Source: Clostridia bacterium
GTDB lineage: Bacteria; Bacillota; Clostridia; UMGS1810
Assembly (NCBI GenBank): GCA_017416845.1
Contig: JAFQBA010000031.1
Coordinates: forward strand, 1-46,914
Length of the DNA: 46,914 nt
Reading direction: 5' to 3'
A program made the position numbers and the translations under genes. Below, piece by piece: positions 1 to 10,000 of the stretch (the stretch's first letter is position 1; every line of letters begins with the position of its first letter). The notes beneath the pieces are model-generated. The model ran no database searches and was not told the DNA's origin. It was given only the letters and a program-made list of their open reading frames with translations.

Positions 1-1064
1 CTTAGCAGCGTTTCAGATGTTTTTGTAGTATATATATCTTCACCGCAAAATCTTGAACATTTCAATCCGAACGGAGAAGAATGCAGGGGTACATAGTGAA
101 ACGCACTGAGAACACCATTGGTTTTTAAATAGTCTATTAAAGCGGTACGCTCATCAATATCTTTGACCTTTATATAAAACATATGTGCATTATGTCTGCA
201 ATGGTCAGGAACAATCGGAAGATTGATAACCTCTTTGTCTTCAAGGTCTTTCAAATATTTGCTGTAGTAATTATATATTTCAATTCTCTTGTCATTAATT
301 TTATCAGCCTCAAGAAGCTGTCCGTATAAAAACGCTGCACCAAGTTCGCTTGGAAGATAGGAAGAACCTTCACTTACCCAAGTATACTTATCAACCATTC
401 CCAATAAAAACTCTGCACGGTTTGTTCCTTTTTCACGGATTATTTCAGCACGGATATTGTTTGCCTCATCACGAACAAGCAAGGCACCGCCTTCGCCCAT
501 GGTATAGTTCTTTGTTTCGTGAAAACTGTATGTACCAAAATCACCTATAGTACCGAGTGCTTTTCCTTTATAAAAAGCATTTACGCCCTGTGCCGCATCT
601 TCAACAACCTTTAGGTTATGACGCTTTGCAATTTCAAGTATTTCGTCCATCTCACAGGAAACACCTGCATAATGAACGGTAACAATAACTTTCGTTTTAT
701 CGGTAATTGCCGCCTCAATCAGCTTTTCGTCAATATTCTGTGTATCAGGTCGAATATCAACAAAAACAATTTTTGCACCTCTCAGCACAAAGGCATTGGC
801 AGTTGACACAAAAGTAAATGATGGCATAATAACTTCATCACCCGGCTCAATATCACACAGGATAGCTGCAAGCTCAAGAGCATGGGTGCAAGAAGGAGTT
901 AAAAGTGCCTTTTGTGCCTTATACATATCTTCAATCAAACAGTTGCAAAGTTTTGTATATTTATTATCGCCACAAAGCTTTTTTGAAGCTATTGCATCGG
1001 CAAGATATTTTTCTTCGGTTCCTACAACCGCAGGAATATTAAACGGAATTCTAAAACTGCTCAT
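1..1064 (-). CDS. wecE: WecE/RffA-type dTDP-4-keto-6-deoxyhexose aminotransferase (C-terminus cut by window edge)
   Basis: PLP-dependent sugar aminotransferase of the DegT/DnrJ/EryC1/StrS family. The family converts dTDP-4-keto-6-deoxyglucose to a dTDP-4-amino-4,6-dideoxy sugar in the cytoplasm. I translated it from the minus strand: it opens with ATG at 1064 (MSSFRIPFNIPAVVG) behind an AAGGAG site and stays open to base 1. About 354 residues are visible; WecE proteins have about 375, so some 20 C-terminal residues lie outside. The segment SFHETKNYTMGEGG holds the PLP lysine and matches the WecE/RffA signature closely; VEDAAQG upstream holds the PLP-ring aspartate. It starts 17 bp after the ATP-grasp/SDR gene and ends the visible operon. 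Its substrate is the product of rfbA and rfbB 13 kb upstream in the same gene series. The exact product epimer (Fuc4N or Qui4N type) cannot be decided here. Confidence 0.88.
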   Translation of the reverse strand, partial: MSSFRIPFNIPAVVGTEEKYLADAIASKKLCGDNKYTKLCNCLIEDMYKAQKALLTPSCTHALELAAILCDIEPGDEVIMPSFTFVSTANAFVLRGAKIVFVDIRPDTQNIDEKLIEAAITDKTKVIVTVHYAGVSCEMDEILEIAKRHNLKVVEDAAQGVNAFYKGKALGTIGDFGTYSFHETKNYTMGEGGALLVRDEANNIRAEIIREKGTNRAEFLLGMVDKYTWVSEGSSYLPSELGAAFLYGQLLEADKINDKRIEIYNYYSKYLKDLEDKEVINLPIVPDHCRHNAHMFYIKVKDIDERTALIDYLKTNGVLSAFHYVPLHSSPFGLKCSRFCGEDIYTTKTSETLL

Positions 1065-1081
1065 TAGTTTTTGTATCTCCT

Positions 1082-3058
1082 TTACAACTCTTTCTTCAAA
1101 TCAGCGAAAGCATCTTCCAGACTATAAGCACACTCAAAACATAATTCGTTTTTTGCTTTTGTAACATCAAGAAAGCTGATTGAAGTATCTTCCTTTTTGT
1201 CGGTAAGCTGAACTGTTTCGGAAACAGAATTAAATCCTTTGATAACCGACTCAGCAAGCTGTTTCGATGTTGTGCCGATACCTGATCCTATATTGTAAAT
1301 ACCGGTTTTCTCGTATGCTTCAAGTGCTTTCTTAACTCCAAGACAGGCATCTTTCACATAAATATAATCACGTTTTCCTTCGGATTTTCCGTAAAGAGAA
1401 AGCTTTTCACCGCAAAGGGCATTCTTAACAAAAAGCTCTGTCATATATCCGCCTTCGGATTTGCCGATGACCTGAGAAAGACGAAGAATTTTAATGTTCA
1501 TACCGTAATTTCTGTTATAGTATTCACAAAGCATTTCTCCGGTATATTTTGATATACCGTAATAATTTATAGGTGCAATATCACCACTTTCAGGTATAGG
1601 CGAAGCTTGACTGTTAGAATAAACACATCTTGAAGAAACAAATACAATATTCTTTATTCCAAGAGTTTTGCAAGCCTCAAGAGAATTCTCAACTATCTTT
1701 ATGTTATCTTCGTAAAGTTCAAGTGATTGCTTTTCTTTTGCATTTACTTTCTTTGCCGCAAGAATAACCGCACTGTCGCATCCGGTGAGTGCCGTTAAAA
1801 GCTCGTTATAATCATAATTCACGATATTGCTTGATTTTCTTGAAACATCTGTTATTTCAAAATTTTCAGAATACATTGACTTGAATGTGCTGCCTATAAA
1901 ACCACTGCCGCCGATAAGAGCGAGCCTGTGAGGAGCTGCAAAAATTCTGTATCCGCACTTTTCCATATATCCGTTCATTCTGCGAACCCTGTCGCCGTTT
2001 TTATAATAAAAGCACTTGATATCGCCCGTGTATTTCTCATACTTTGAAATATCAAACTCTGTGTCCGGAGCTTCACAGAAAAACTCTGTATGCATCGGCA
2101 TGTCGCTTGCATTATATGAAATATCCGCTACAGTTCCATACAGAAAATGAGTCATTGTTATGTCGAGAAGATTAACTCCTGTATATTCCTTTATCAGACG
2201 CCACATATGGCATCCGTCAAGACGGGGTGTTACTTCTATAAGATACGGATGTCCGTTTTCAATTTTGATTTGAAAATATACCGGTCCGTTATTTATTTCA
2301 AGCTTAGAAACCGCTTCAGATACCAATTCTTCCACAAGCTGTTTTGTGCAGGTATTCTCATATTTTGACGGAAGGTGGTGTGCCTTGATAATTCCGCCGG
2401 GCAAGTTATTAAATGATTCACGGTCAGAAAGCATACTGAATATAACCTTTCCGTCATATACATACGCATTTACGGAAACCTCATCGCCCAAAACAAATTT
2501 TTCAAGAATAACCTGTCCGCTTTTTGAAAAGCCAATAGACTGCTCAAAGCATTTTTCAAGTTCTTCATAGGATTTTACCGAATATACACCACGCTGTCCC
2601 TGTGAATCAACGGGTTTTATCATTAACGGATAAAAATCTGCTTTTTTCGCTTCATCCAAATTTGAACAATACATAAAAGGCAAGTTAAAATTGCTCTTAC
2701 CCAAGGCATCTCGCATCATATGCTTATTGCAACAAATTTCAGCCGTTTTGCTTGATACAAAATGAAACATATCAAGATTTTCGGCAACCTTACAAAATGT
2801 AGGAACTGCTATATCACTGCCTACGGAATAAATATAATCAATGCTGTTTTTCCTTACATATTCTTCAACCTTTTCGGTATCAATAATGTTTATCTGCTCG
2901 AAATAATCAAGCATAGGAATACCGCTATCGGTATTGGTGTAGCTGACACCATGTACTTCAAAGCCTTTGTCTTTTGCATATTTTATTAAATCAATCTGTG
3001 CATTACCTGCGCCCAGAATAAGCAATTTCTTTTTCAACTTCGGCCACCTCGTTTGCAT
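1082..3058 (-). CDS. ATP-grasp ligase / NAD-dependent SDR epimerase-dehydratase fusion protein
   Basis: Two enzymes in one 658-residue chain. Residues 1-310 form a pre-ATP-grasp plus ATP-grasp domain (LLILGAGNAQ start; IKPVDSQGQRGVY nucleotide-binding loop near 147-160; EVTPRLDGCH metal-binding segment near 275-284). This is the carboxylate-amine ligase fold. Residues 379-658 form an extended SDR with the dinucleotide motif GGSGFIGS and the catalytic YGISK (YxxxK) motif. The longest frame starts at ATG 3058, 56 bp inside the upstream glycosyltransferase gene. A TTG at 3037 is better placed behind GAGGTGG and gives the usual N-terminus MKKKLLILGAG, so I prefer it. Neighbours suggest nucleotide-sugar work. 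My inference is that the ligase half acylates the amino sugar made by the WecE-like enzyme and the SDR half epimerises or reduces a sugar. The substrates are unknown. Confidence 0.8.
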   Translation of the reverse strand: MQTRWPKLKKKLLILGAGNAQIDLIKYAKDKGFEVHGVSYTNTDSGIPMLDYFEQINIIDTEKVEEYVRKNSIDYIYSVGSDIAVPTFCKVAENLDMFHFVSSKTAEICCNKHMMRDALGKSNFNLPFMYCSNLDEAKKADFYPLMIKPVDSQGQRGVYSVKSYEELEKCFEQSIGFSKSGQVILEKFVLGDEVSVNAYVYDGKVIFSMLSDRESFNNLPGGIIKAHHLPSKYENTCTKQLVEELVSEAVSKLEINNGPVYFQIKIENGHPYLIEVTPRLDGCHMWRLIKEYTGVNLLDITMTHFLYGTVADISYNASDMPMHTEFFCEAPDTEFDISKYEKYTGDIKCFYYKNGDRVRRMNGYMEKCGYRIFAAPHRLALIGGSGFIGSTFKSMYSENFEITDVSRKSSNIVNYDYNELLTALTGCDSAVILAAKKVNAKEKQSLELYEDNIKIVENSLEACKTLGIKNIVFVSSRCVYSNSQASPIPESGDIAPINYYGISKYTGEMLCEYYNRNYGMNIKILRLSQVIGKSEGGYMTELFVKNALCGEKLSLYGKSEGKRDYIYVKDACLGVKKALEAYEKTGIYNIGSGIGTTSKQLAESVIKGFNSVSETVQLTDKKEDTSISFLDVTKAKNELCFECAYSLEDAFADLKKEL

Positions 3059-3965
3059 CCCTTGTATCTGTCCGTATGATATATTGCGGTTCGTGCGTAA
3101 TAATCATAAACATTCGTACAATATACTCTCCGATTACGCCAAGTGCCGTTATTATAAGCCCTGTGCAGAAAAAAACAGCAGAACACAAAAGGACGATTTC
3201 GTTTTTAATCATAATTCCGTATAAAAGTATGATTATGCTGATTACAGCAATCAAAACACCGATTTTTCCAACAAGTCGTATTGGCTTTGCTGAGTAGTTC
3301 AAAAATGCCGACCATAATTTCATCAGTTTCTTGAAATTGTAACCGGACTTTCCGAACTTGCGGTCAAAGTGTTCAATATCGGCATTAGCCACTTTTGCTG
3401 TTGTTCTCAAAAACAATCCCTGCAAATTTGTATATGTACTTTCGCTTTTCACAATTTCATCACGGACAAAACGGCGGATAATATACATAGGACACGCTTT
3501 CAAGTCTTTCGGCTTATCAATTAAATACCGTACCGTCATATTATGTAATTTACTTTCGATATTACGAAGCAGGCTATGGTGTCTCTGAGGAAATCTGCCA
3601 TAAACCATATCATAGCCTTCTTCAAGCTTATCAATCAGCTTATAAATTTGTGAAGGGTGCGTCTGAAAGTCATCATCCATACCGAGAATGTAATCACCGT
3701 CTGCATATTTCATAGCTGCTAAAATTGCATTATGCTGTCCGCAGTTTTTTGCAAGGTCTATTCCTATCACATATGGATATTCATCGGCAAGCCTTTTAAT
3801 CACGCCGTAAGTATTATCCTGTGATCCGTCATTTACAAGAATAAACTCATAGTCAAATCTTTCTGTTTTATCAAATTCGGCTGCTGTCTGAATTACAACC
3901 TCCGCAATAGACTTTTCCGAGTAGTAACACGGAATCACCACTGAAATTTTCTTTTTATTCATCAT
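3003..3965 (-). CDS. GT2 glycosyltransferase with two C-terminal membrane helices (polyprenyl-phosphate sugar transferase type)
   Basis: Family 2 glycosyltransferase of the ArnC/GtrB/dolichol-phosphate-mannose-synthase group, 320 residues, normal length for the group. The N-terminus VVIPCYYSE and LVNDGSQDNT form the nucleotide-sugar fold; GMDDDFQ at about 95-101 supplies the DxD metal site. Two hydrophobic helices at about 231-252 and 258-280 anchor it to the inner face of the membrane. Members of this group move a sugar from a nucleotide donor to undecaprenyl phosphate. The upstream polytopic membrane protein overlaps it by 11 bp (ATGATGAATAA) and could use the lipid-linked sugar on the outer face. 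Two adjacent ATG codons exist; the second (3962) has the better distance to the GGTGA site. Confidence 0.88.
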   Translation of the reverse strand: MMNKKKISVVIPCYYSEKSIAEVVIQTAAEFDKTERFDYEFILVNDGSQDNTYGVIKRLADEYPYVIGIDLAKNCGQHNAILAAMKYADGDYILGMDDDFQTHPSQIYKLIDKLEEGYDMVYGRFPQRHHSLLRNIESKLHNMTVRYLIDKPKDLKACPMYIIRRFVRDEIVKSESTYTNLQGLFLRTTAKVANADIEHFDRKFGKSGYNFKKLMKLWSAFLNYSAKPIRLVGKIGVLIAVISIIILLYGIMIKNEIVLLCSAVFFCTGLIITALGVIGEYIVRMFMIITHEPQYIIRTDTRDANEVAEVEKEIAYSGRR

Positions 3966-5802
3966 CTGTCACCATATATACATAAAGTACATCCTTTGCT
4001 GATTGAATCTTATCTACCTCTACAAGCTTCTTGTTATACAAATCCTTGAGAGTTTTGCTTATACCCATTTTAGGATCTGTACGTGTAACAAAGTAAACCT
4101 CACTGTCACGGCTCGTAAGTCCTTCAATAGAAGTGGTAAAGCCAAATTTGCCGTTTCGTTCATAATAGCTTGGCGAGCGTACATTCCATGAACCGGCAGA
4201 TTCGGTATTCAAAACAGTTCCCTCATCATATGTTAAAAACACATAATTCGTGCAGGAAATAAAATCATTTGCATCATAAAAGAAAAATTTATCAGGGTAA
4301 TTCTGTGCATATTTGTTCAACGCCTCAAGTCTGGGATTGATAGTCTCTCTGAGGACAGTCGATTTATCATCAAGGTCACTCTGCATATTTGAAACACCCG
4401 CAATAACAAGCAAAACTGCTGCACCGGTAATTATAAACTGCCAGGTCTTTGAAAACCGTTCTTCATCCGAACGCCTCATAAATCCTTTCATCGGGCACTC
4501 ATTAACATCTATTATATCCGTCAATGTAAGTGTTCCGACAACAGCCATTGCAAGAACCATAAGGTCAACAAGTCGTGCCATCACACGGCCGTTAAATTCC
4601 AAAAAAGTAATTTCAAGCAACAAGCCTGCTACAGTAGAAATAAAAATTATATCCTTTTTCTTTTTGCGAGATGATAATACAATACAAGCAGCAAGCAGAA
4701 TCATCACATATACAGAACAGTATTTTACGGTTTCATCATCGGATTTGAACCATCTGGATAAACCATTTTGAAAGGCATCAGCAATTCTTTGACCGATATG
4801 GTTTGCATTACTCTTTATTTCTTTCATATAATCAGCAATTTTCGTCATATTTTCAGTGTTCACGCTGTCATCAATATCGAGAAAACGTCTTGAAATTGCT
4901 CTGTATGTAACTTCGTTTATATCATTTGATACATAGAATGGCATGTTTTCATAATATCCGGGAACAGAATCATAATCATATACCGCTGCGCGTACTTCCT
5001 TAAACTCTTTGAATTCTTTATACTCCGGTCTGCTCCATGCGAGCATATCAATTCCGAATATTATGCCGCACACGGCAACAGCCGAAACAGCCCATAAAAT
5101 ATATTTTTTCAACGAATGCTTATCTCTGAGTATTCTTACCGCTATAATTAAAGCAATAACAGGAAGAAGCAAATAAAATGTTTTTGAGCGTACTGCAAAA
5201 GAAAGAACCGCACAAAATGTCGCAAATACAATATGTCTGCCATTATCTTTTTCAGGCATTTCGTGTATCAGCGCAATCGCACCAACCCCCATAAATGCCG
5301 AGGTAAGTGTAAACTGCGGCATGCATATATACTTTTGAATCAACAACAAAAACAACAAAAGGTACAGTACAATTCCAAGTGCAGTACATTTCTTCTCGTA
5401 TGTCTTTTTTATCAAGTAATAACAGAATACACATGACGGAACATACATACAAAACATAGTGAAAAGACCATACCAAGGGATAAGGGTTGTAATGCTGTAC
5501 AACCCGGAAAGAATAAGCCCCATCGGGTATCTCATAAACACAATATCTGCGCTGGGAGTTCCTGTGTAAGCACCTGATACTATTGTCATCATACGAAAAT
5601 CGTCATTTGTATACCACACAGGCGGATTATTTGCAATTACGAGCGCAAAAAGCAAGGCGTTAAACAATATGCTGAACGCTAAAATACATCTTTTATATTT
5701 AATTTGTCCTTCAGTAGTTGTGAGATCAGACCATCGGCACATTTTCATTTTCCGCATATTCTTCAATTCCTTCGTTTTCTTCCTGCTCATATTCTGCATC
5801 AT
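3955..5802 (-). CDS. Polytopic membrane protein, possible GT-C type glycosyltransferase
   Basis: Integral membrane protein of up to 615 residues with roughly ten hydrophobic segments (for example AFSILFNALLFALVIA, ALGIVLYLLLFLLLI, YVMILLAACIVL) and a long outside loop with NDDF near the first helix. An acidic pair after the first helix and a C-terminal extracellular domain are common in GT-C enzymes that take sugars from polyprenyl phosphate, but I recognise no family with certainty. The pairing with a GtrB-like GT2 gene immediately downstream supports a transferase or flippase role in a three-part Gtr-like system. The longest frame overlaps the upstream gene by 77 bp. Internal ATG codons at 5757 (MRKMKM) and just after it would shorten the overlap, and the true start is uncertain. 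Translational coupling is likely. Confidence 0.7.
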   Translation of the reverse strand: MMQNMSRKKTKELKNMRKMKMCRWSDLTTTEGQIKYKRCILAFSILFNALLFALVIANNPPVWYTNDDFRMMTIVSGAYTGTPSADIVFMRYPMGLILSGLYSITTLIPWYGLFTMFCMYVPSCVFCYYLIKKTYEKKCTALGIVLYLLLFLLLIQKYICMPQFTLTSAFMGVGAIALIHEMPEKDNGRHIVFATFCAVLSFAVRSKTFYLLLPVIALIIAVRILRDKHSLKKYILWAVSAVAVCGIIFGIDMLAWSRPEYKEFKEFKEVRAAVYDYDSVPGYYENMPFYVSNDINEVTYRAISRRFLDIDDSVNTENMTKIADYMKEIKSNANHIGQRIADAFQNGLSRWFKSDDETVKYCSVYVMILLAACIVLSSRKKKKDIIFISTVAGLLLEITFLEFNGRVMARLVDLMVLAMAVVGTLTLTDIIDVNECPMKGFMRRSDEERFSKTWQFIITGAAVLLVIAGVSNMQSDLDDKSTVLRETINPRLEALNKYAQNYPDKFFFYDANDFISCTNYVFLTYDEGTVLNTESAGSWNVRSPSYYERNGKFGFTTSIEGLTSRDSEVYFVTRTDPKMGISKTLKDLYNKKLVEVDKIQSAKDVLYVYMVTDDE

Positions 5803-6901
5803 TTGATGTCTTTCTTTTTTTGAATATAAACGACTTCATAAAAAGTCCCAAAAACAATCCCAAGCCACACGCTATAATTAAATAAAGTATCATCTGAAAT
5901 GAAGTATACTTTTCGGTATACATAAAGCTGTCATATTCAAGCCGCAAGGTGTAAATACTGAATGTGTCTTCACTTGGAGATGTAACGAGAATATTTACAA
6001 AAACAGGACCATCTGTAACCATAGAAGTAGGACCTAAAACTCTTACAATATCACTTCGGTCAGCCGGGTATGCCTGAATATCTAAATTAGTTATTGTTTT
6101 AGGAACAGATACTTCATAATATGATTTGTGTCCCGACAAACCATTGACCGGAACAGCACCGCCGTTTATTTTTATCTGGGAAAGAACAGCCGTATCGCTG
6201 ATTGGTGAAGTAATATGTGCTTTTCTGTATAAATTCAGATAATAGCTTTTGCTTTTACCGTTGGTTTCCGTAACCCGTATTCTGTACTCAACTCTTGACC
6301 CTTCAGGAATAGTTCCGTCATCATTAAGTTCACCTCTGCATTCCACCTCAACTTCAGCATCGGGATTAATGGTGAGCCAGTTTACATTGGCTGCCTCAAA
6401 GGAATCAATGTCATTTTCTAAAATCGCATAATATGTAATACGGTAACGGCTGAATTGCGGTGAAAAAATACCGTTTTCCACATCAAGATACGAAAGTCCT
6501 GTCCACTTGACATTTTCAAGTGCATCAGCGCCAACAAAAATATTAAGCTCATAATCTACAGTTTCAAACTTCCCAAGAGGGTCTGAAACAGTAATGGTAA
6601 CAAGATTACCTGAATCACCTTCAGCATTGATGGTGTCATCGCCTTGTATGGTATATTCAAATCTTTCATCCGTAAGTTCCGGAACAATAGAAAGATTATA
6701 TGTGAATTTAGACAAATACACATCGTAATAATATACATCGGGTTCAAATTCATTCAAAAAGAACCCATCACCGACAACAATATTTTCCACCATATTTCCT
6801 TCCTGTTCAGCAGATACCGTCACCGGCAGAAGACATACAGAAAGTATAATGACAACTGTGATAAATCTAACTATTTTGTTTGTTAATCTTTTTATACACA
6901 T
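5726..6901 (-). CDS. Secreted cadherin-like beta-sandwich protein with C-terminal membrane anchor
   Basis: About 391 residues. The N-terminal signal sequence (KIVRFITVVIILSVCLLPVTVSA) is followed by an extracytoplasmic part. Three beta-sandwich units resemble the cadherin-like domain common in Clostridia: each has the pattern of a strand, an F-sP...Y.v.v motif and a closing Y.L.l strand (for example FEPDVYYYDVYL, FSPQFSRYRITYY, LSGHKSYYEVSVP). A single helix near the C-terminus (MILYLIIACGLGLFLGLFM) and a short Lys/Arg then Glu-rich tail place the C-terminus in the cytoplasm. I start it at ATG 6901 because GAGG lies nine bases upstream; the frame can also open at GTG 6916. Its place between the secreted proteins and the GT-C/GT2 pair suggests a scaffold or substrate-presenting partner. 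That role is inference. Confidence 0.78.
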   Translation of the reverse strand: MCIKRLTNKIVRFITVVIILSVCLLPVTVSAEQEGNMVENIVVGDGFFLNEFEPDVYYYDVYLSKFTYNLSIVPELTDERFEYTIQGDDTINAEGDSGNLVTITVSDPLGKFETVDYELNIFVGADALENVKWTGLSYLDVENGIFSPQFSRYRITYYAILENDIDSFEAANVNWLTINPDAEVEVECRGELNDDGTIPEGSRVEYRIRVTETNGKSKSYYLNLYRKAHITSPISDTAVLSQIKINGGAVPVNGLSGHKSYYEVSVPKTITNLDIQAYPADRSDIVRVLGPTSMVTDGPVFVNILVTSPSEDTFSIYTLRLEYDSFMYTEKYTSFQMILYLIIACGLGLFLGLFMKSFIFKKRKTSNDAEYEQEENEGIEEYAENENVPMV

Positions 6902-6932
6902 AATGCAATTCCTCACTCAAAGAATTATAAAA

Positions 6933-7013
6933 CAGTTTTTACTGCAATCAAAATACACAAACAAACGCTTATGTACTTTGATTGCAGCACTTCCCGGAAG
7001 GGAAGCGCTGCAT
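6933..7013 (-). repeat. 81-bp structured intergenic repeat, copy A
   Basis: This sequence is 79/81 identical to 11292-11372 by direct comparison. It lies 8 bp after the stop codon of the 7022 gene. On the minus strand it folds as a 12-bp hairpin with a TTCC loop (arms 7000-7011 and 6984-6995) followed by a 16-bp hairpin (arms 6972-6987 and 6942-6957, one G-T pair). The two hairpins share the bases 6984-6987, so they compete at their junction. No run of T follows, so it is not a standard terminator. A role in mRNA processing, stability or partial termination between surface-protein genes is possible. Confidence 0.8.
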
Positions 7014-7021
7014 TACACTAA

Positions 7022-10000
7022 TTAAAAATTGAGAATTAAATCATAATATCTCGTTTCGCCATAAATCGTTACTTTAACGGCTACTGTCAGGCTGTCCTCG
7101 TTACCTTTAGTGATTGTATATGTTCTGTTGTCGGCATTGTACTTAACCTTATTACCGTTATAACTCTTCATCCATACCTGAGCATTACCCTTCAATTCTG
7201 TCTGATCGATGAAAAGCTGAACTGAATCACTTGTTGCATCCATCGTAACCGTTTTAGCTGTGTGGTCAATTACGGCAACAGAGGCATTCTCTGCTTTTAG
7301 TGTATTAAAGCTCCAATCGGGTGAGAAAACAGATATAATTGTATATTCCTTTTCAACACCGCCGATTGTTATGATACCTTTTACCGAAACCTCTTTATTC
7401 TTTACAAAACATACCTTGTAGGTTCCGTCAGTATGATTAGACTTTACACGGTTACCCATAAAGCTTGTAAGAACAAGACCGCCGTCTGCAAAAGTATTCT
7501 GCTCTTTATAGAGAGTTATATATTCCGCACCTTTTTCTGCATAAATGCGTATAGTCTGTGCTTCATGGTCAATTTCAAATTTTTCGCCGTTATCACACTT
7601 TATTTCGCCGAAGTTAAATTCCGACTTTATAATTCCGTAATTTACCTGCAAATCATATATTTCGGTAACACCGTCAATCATAACCTTTGCACTTACAGTA
7701 ACGGTTGCATTGTTTATTGTATAGATTCTGTAAACACCGCTCGCATCGTATGTAACCTTGAAATCGTTATAATTATTCATACGAATCTGTCCGCCGGGGA
7801 TTACATCTTTCTGATGAACATAAAGAACAAGATTATCTCCTTCCGGAACATTAACGGTTATTTTTTTGTTTTCGTGGTTTACTGTGATATTTTCACCGTT
7901 ACCTGTTCTAATGCTTTCAAAGTCAAAGCTTGATGGTTCGGCAGGTTCATCCGGCTCTGCAACTTCAATAATTTTAAACTTCGCCGTGTATGTTTTATCT
8001 TCAGTTATGTCTTCAACAACAAACTCTTCTGTATCGCAAACCTTTATGTCGCCTTCAAACCAGCCGATAAATTCATAGCCTTCGTCAGCTGAAGCCATAA
8101 GTGTCACAGTTTGACCTTCTTCAACTTTTGCAGTTCCTTGCGCAACACCGCCCTCGGTAGCGAATGCAGTTATGGTGTATTCATTAACAACCGGAATATC
8201 AGGAATCTCAGGTACTTCAGTCTCAACGGGTTCTATTTTCATATATTTATATGTCATAAGGTCATCGAAGGTAACATCGTCCGGACATTCAGCAGCATCC
8301 GCACCGTTAATGCTTGCAGAAACAAGAGCCGAATGACCCTCTGTTATCTGAGCAAAAGAAGTTTCGCCTTCCTCTATACCTGCAACATATAATGCACCTG
8401 CATGGCCTTTTGCAACAATATTTGCGTTGTCAAGTTCAAGAAGTACCGCAAAGATACCGAAGCTGTATTCATCCTCACCATCGGAGATTGCTGTAATGCT
8501 TGCATCTTGCACTGTAAGAAGAGCCGGAGCATAAAGTGCAACACTCATGGCGTCGCCGTATTCACTGCTTGCAGGTCCGGCTTCCAGTATGAGACTTCCC
8601 GTTCCGCTAAAGGAAACATTGCCTGCAAGGTACATAGCACAGCTAATGGAGTTCTGATCCGAAACATAAATACTGTTGTCTCCTTCAAGGACTATGCTAA
8701 GTGTGTTATTTTCATCTCGGTCTGAATAGAAGAATGCAATACCTTCGTCTCCGTCAATACCGCCTCTGCCGAAATAATTGAAATTATTGAGAGTAAGAGT
8801 ATTTGTTTCGGGGTCATAGGTCGCACTGCCGCTGATTGCGGAATTGTCGGTGCTGTCTATAACGAGATTATCAGATGTGAATTCATGTTCTCCACACCAT
8901 ATATCGTAGTGCTCAATTACAACCGGCTCAATCTTCGCATATTTATATGCGGCAATATCCATTCCTGAACCGTATTCTGTAGCATCTGAACCGTCCTTGT
9001 TGTTGGAAACAAGGGCTTTGTGACCGTCAATGGCATCTTCAAAAGAAGTGCCGGAGAATAAGTAGAATGCTCCTGCATCGCCTGAAGATGTGATATTTGC
9101 ATTGTCAAGCACAAGACTGCCCGCTATTATTCCATATGCATAATCACAGTCAATATCCGTTATCGCCGTGATAGTTGAATCCTCGACGGAAAGTGTTGAG
9201 CTACACATTATCGCATTCGTTACTCCATCAATATCATAGTCCTCACGAACTCCGTCAAAAGATGCACGAGCCGTAAGGCTTCCGCCTCCTGATATTTCCA
9301 CACTGCCCACAATGTACACCGCACATGAGAGTGAACCATCAGAAACGCAGTCAATGTAATTAGTACCATGAAGAACAAGCTTTCCACAAGGTGCATTGGG
9401 GTCTTCTTCGGGATTGCTGAAGAAAAGACCTATGCCGGGTATGTCACGATCCTCTTTCGCACCGCCTGCACCTGTATAACTGAACTGAACAAGCGTAAGG
9501 GTGTACGTTTCAGGGTAAAAGGTTGCATTACCGCTTATCAAAGGATTATCTGCTCTGTCTATTGTGAGATTCTCTGATGTAAACTGAACGCCTCCGATCC
9601 AAACATTGTAGTATTCAACGGCGTCTTCTATAGTATATGTAACATCGCATTTTGTACCGTTTTTGCTGATATGTGCTGTATGCTCTCCTTCAGAGGTACT
9701 GTCGGTTTCATATGTAACTTCAAGCGTACCTCCTTGCCAGTTTTCGCTGTATTCAACTGTACATTCCTTTTTGCTGCCGTCAAAAGTAAGATTTGTCGGT
9801 GCTTTTAATGTTGCCGTTTCATTGTGTGAACAGCCGTTTACACAGGTTTCGACAATGCTGTTGTCGCTTGAAGAATATGTGTAGCTGTGTCCGAGAGCAG
9901 TACCCGCACTAAAGGTATTTGCTCCCACTAAACCGCAGGAACAGATGTAATAGTAGGTTGCAGGATTTTCGCAGGTAGCGGATGTTGCCTTATACATCTC

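Noticed and set aside
796..1164. 122-codon plus-strand frame at the wecE/ATP-grasp junction
   Set aside because: Lies opposite well-supported coding sequence of both genes.
4313..4771. 152-codon plus-strand frame
   Set aside because: Opposite the membrane-protein gene; Ser/Thr/Ile-rich shadow of hydrophobic codons.
7433..7933. 166-codon plus-strand frame
   Set aside because: Antisense to the C-terminal modules of the secreted protein; no ribosome binding site and shadow composition.
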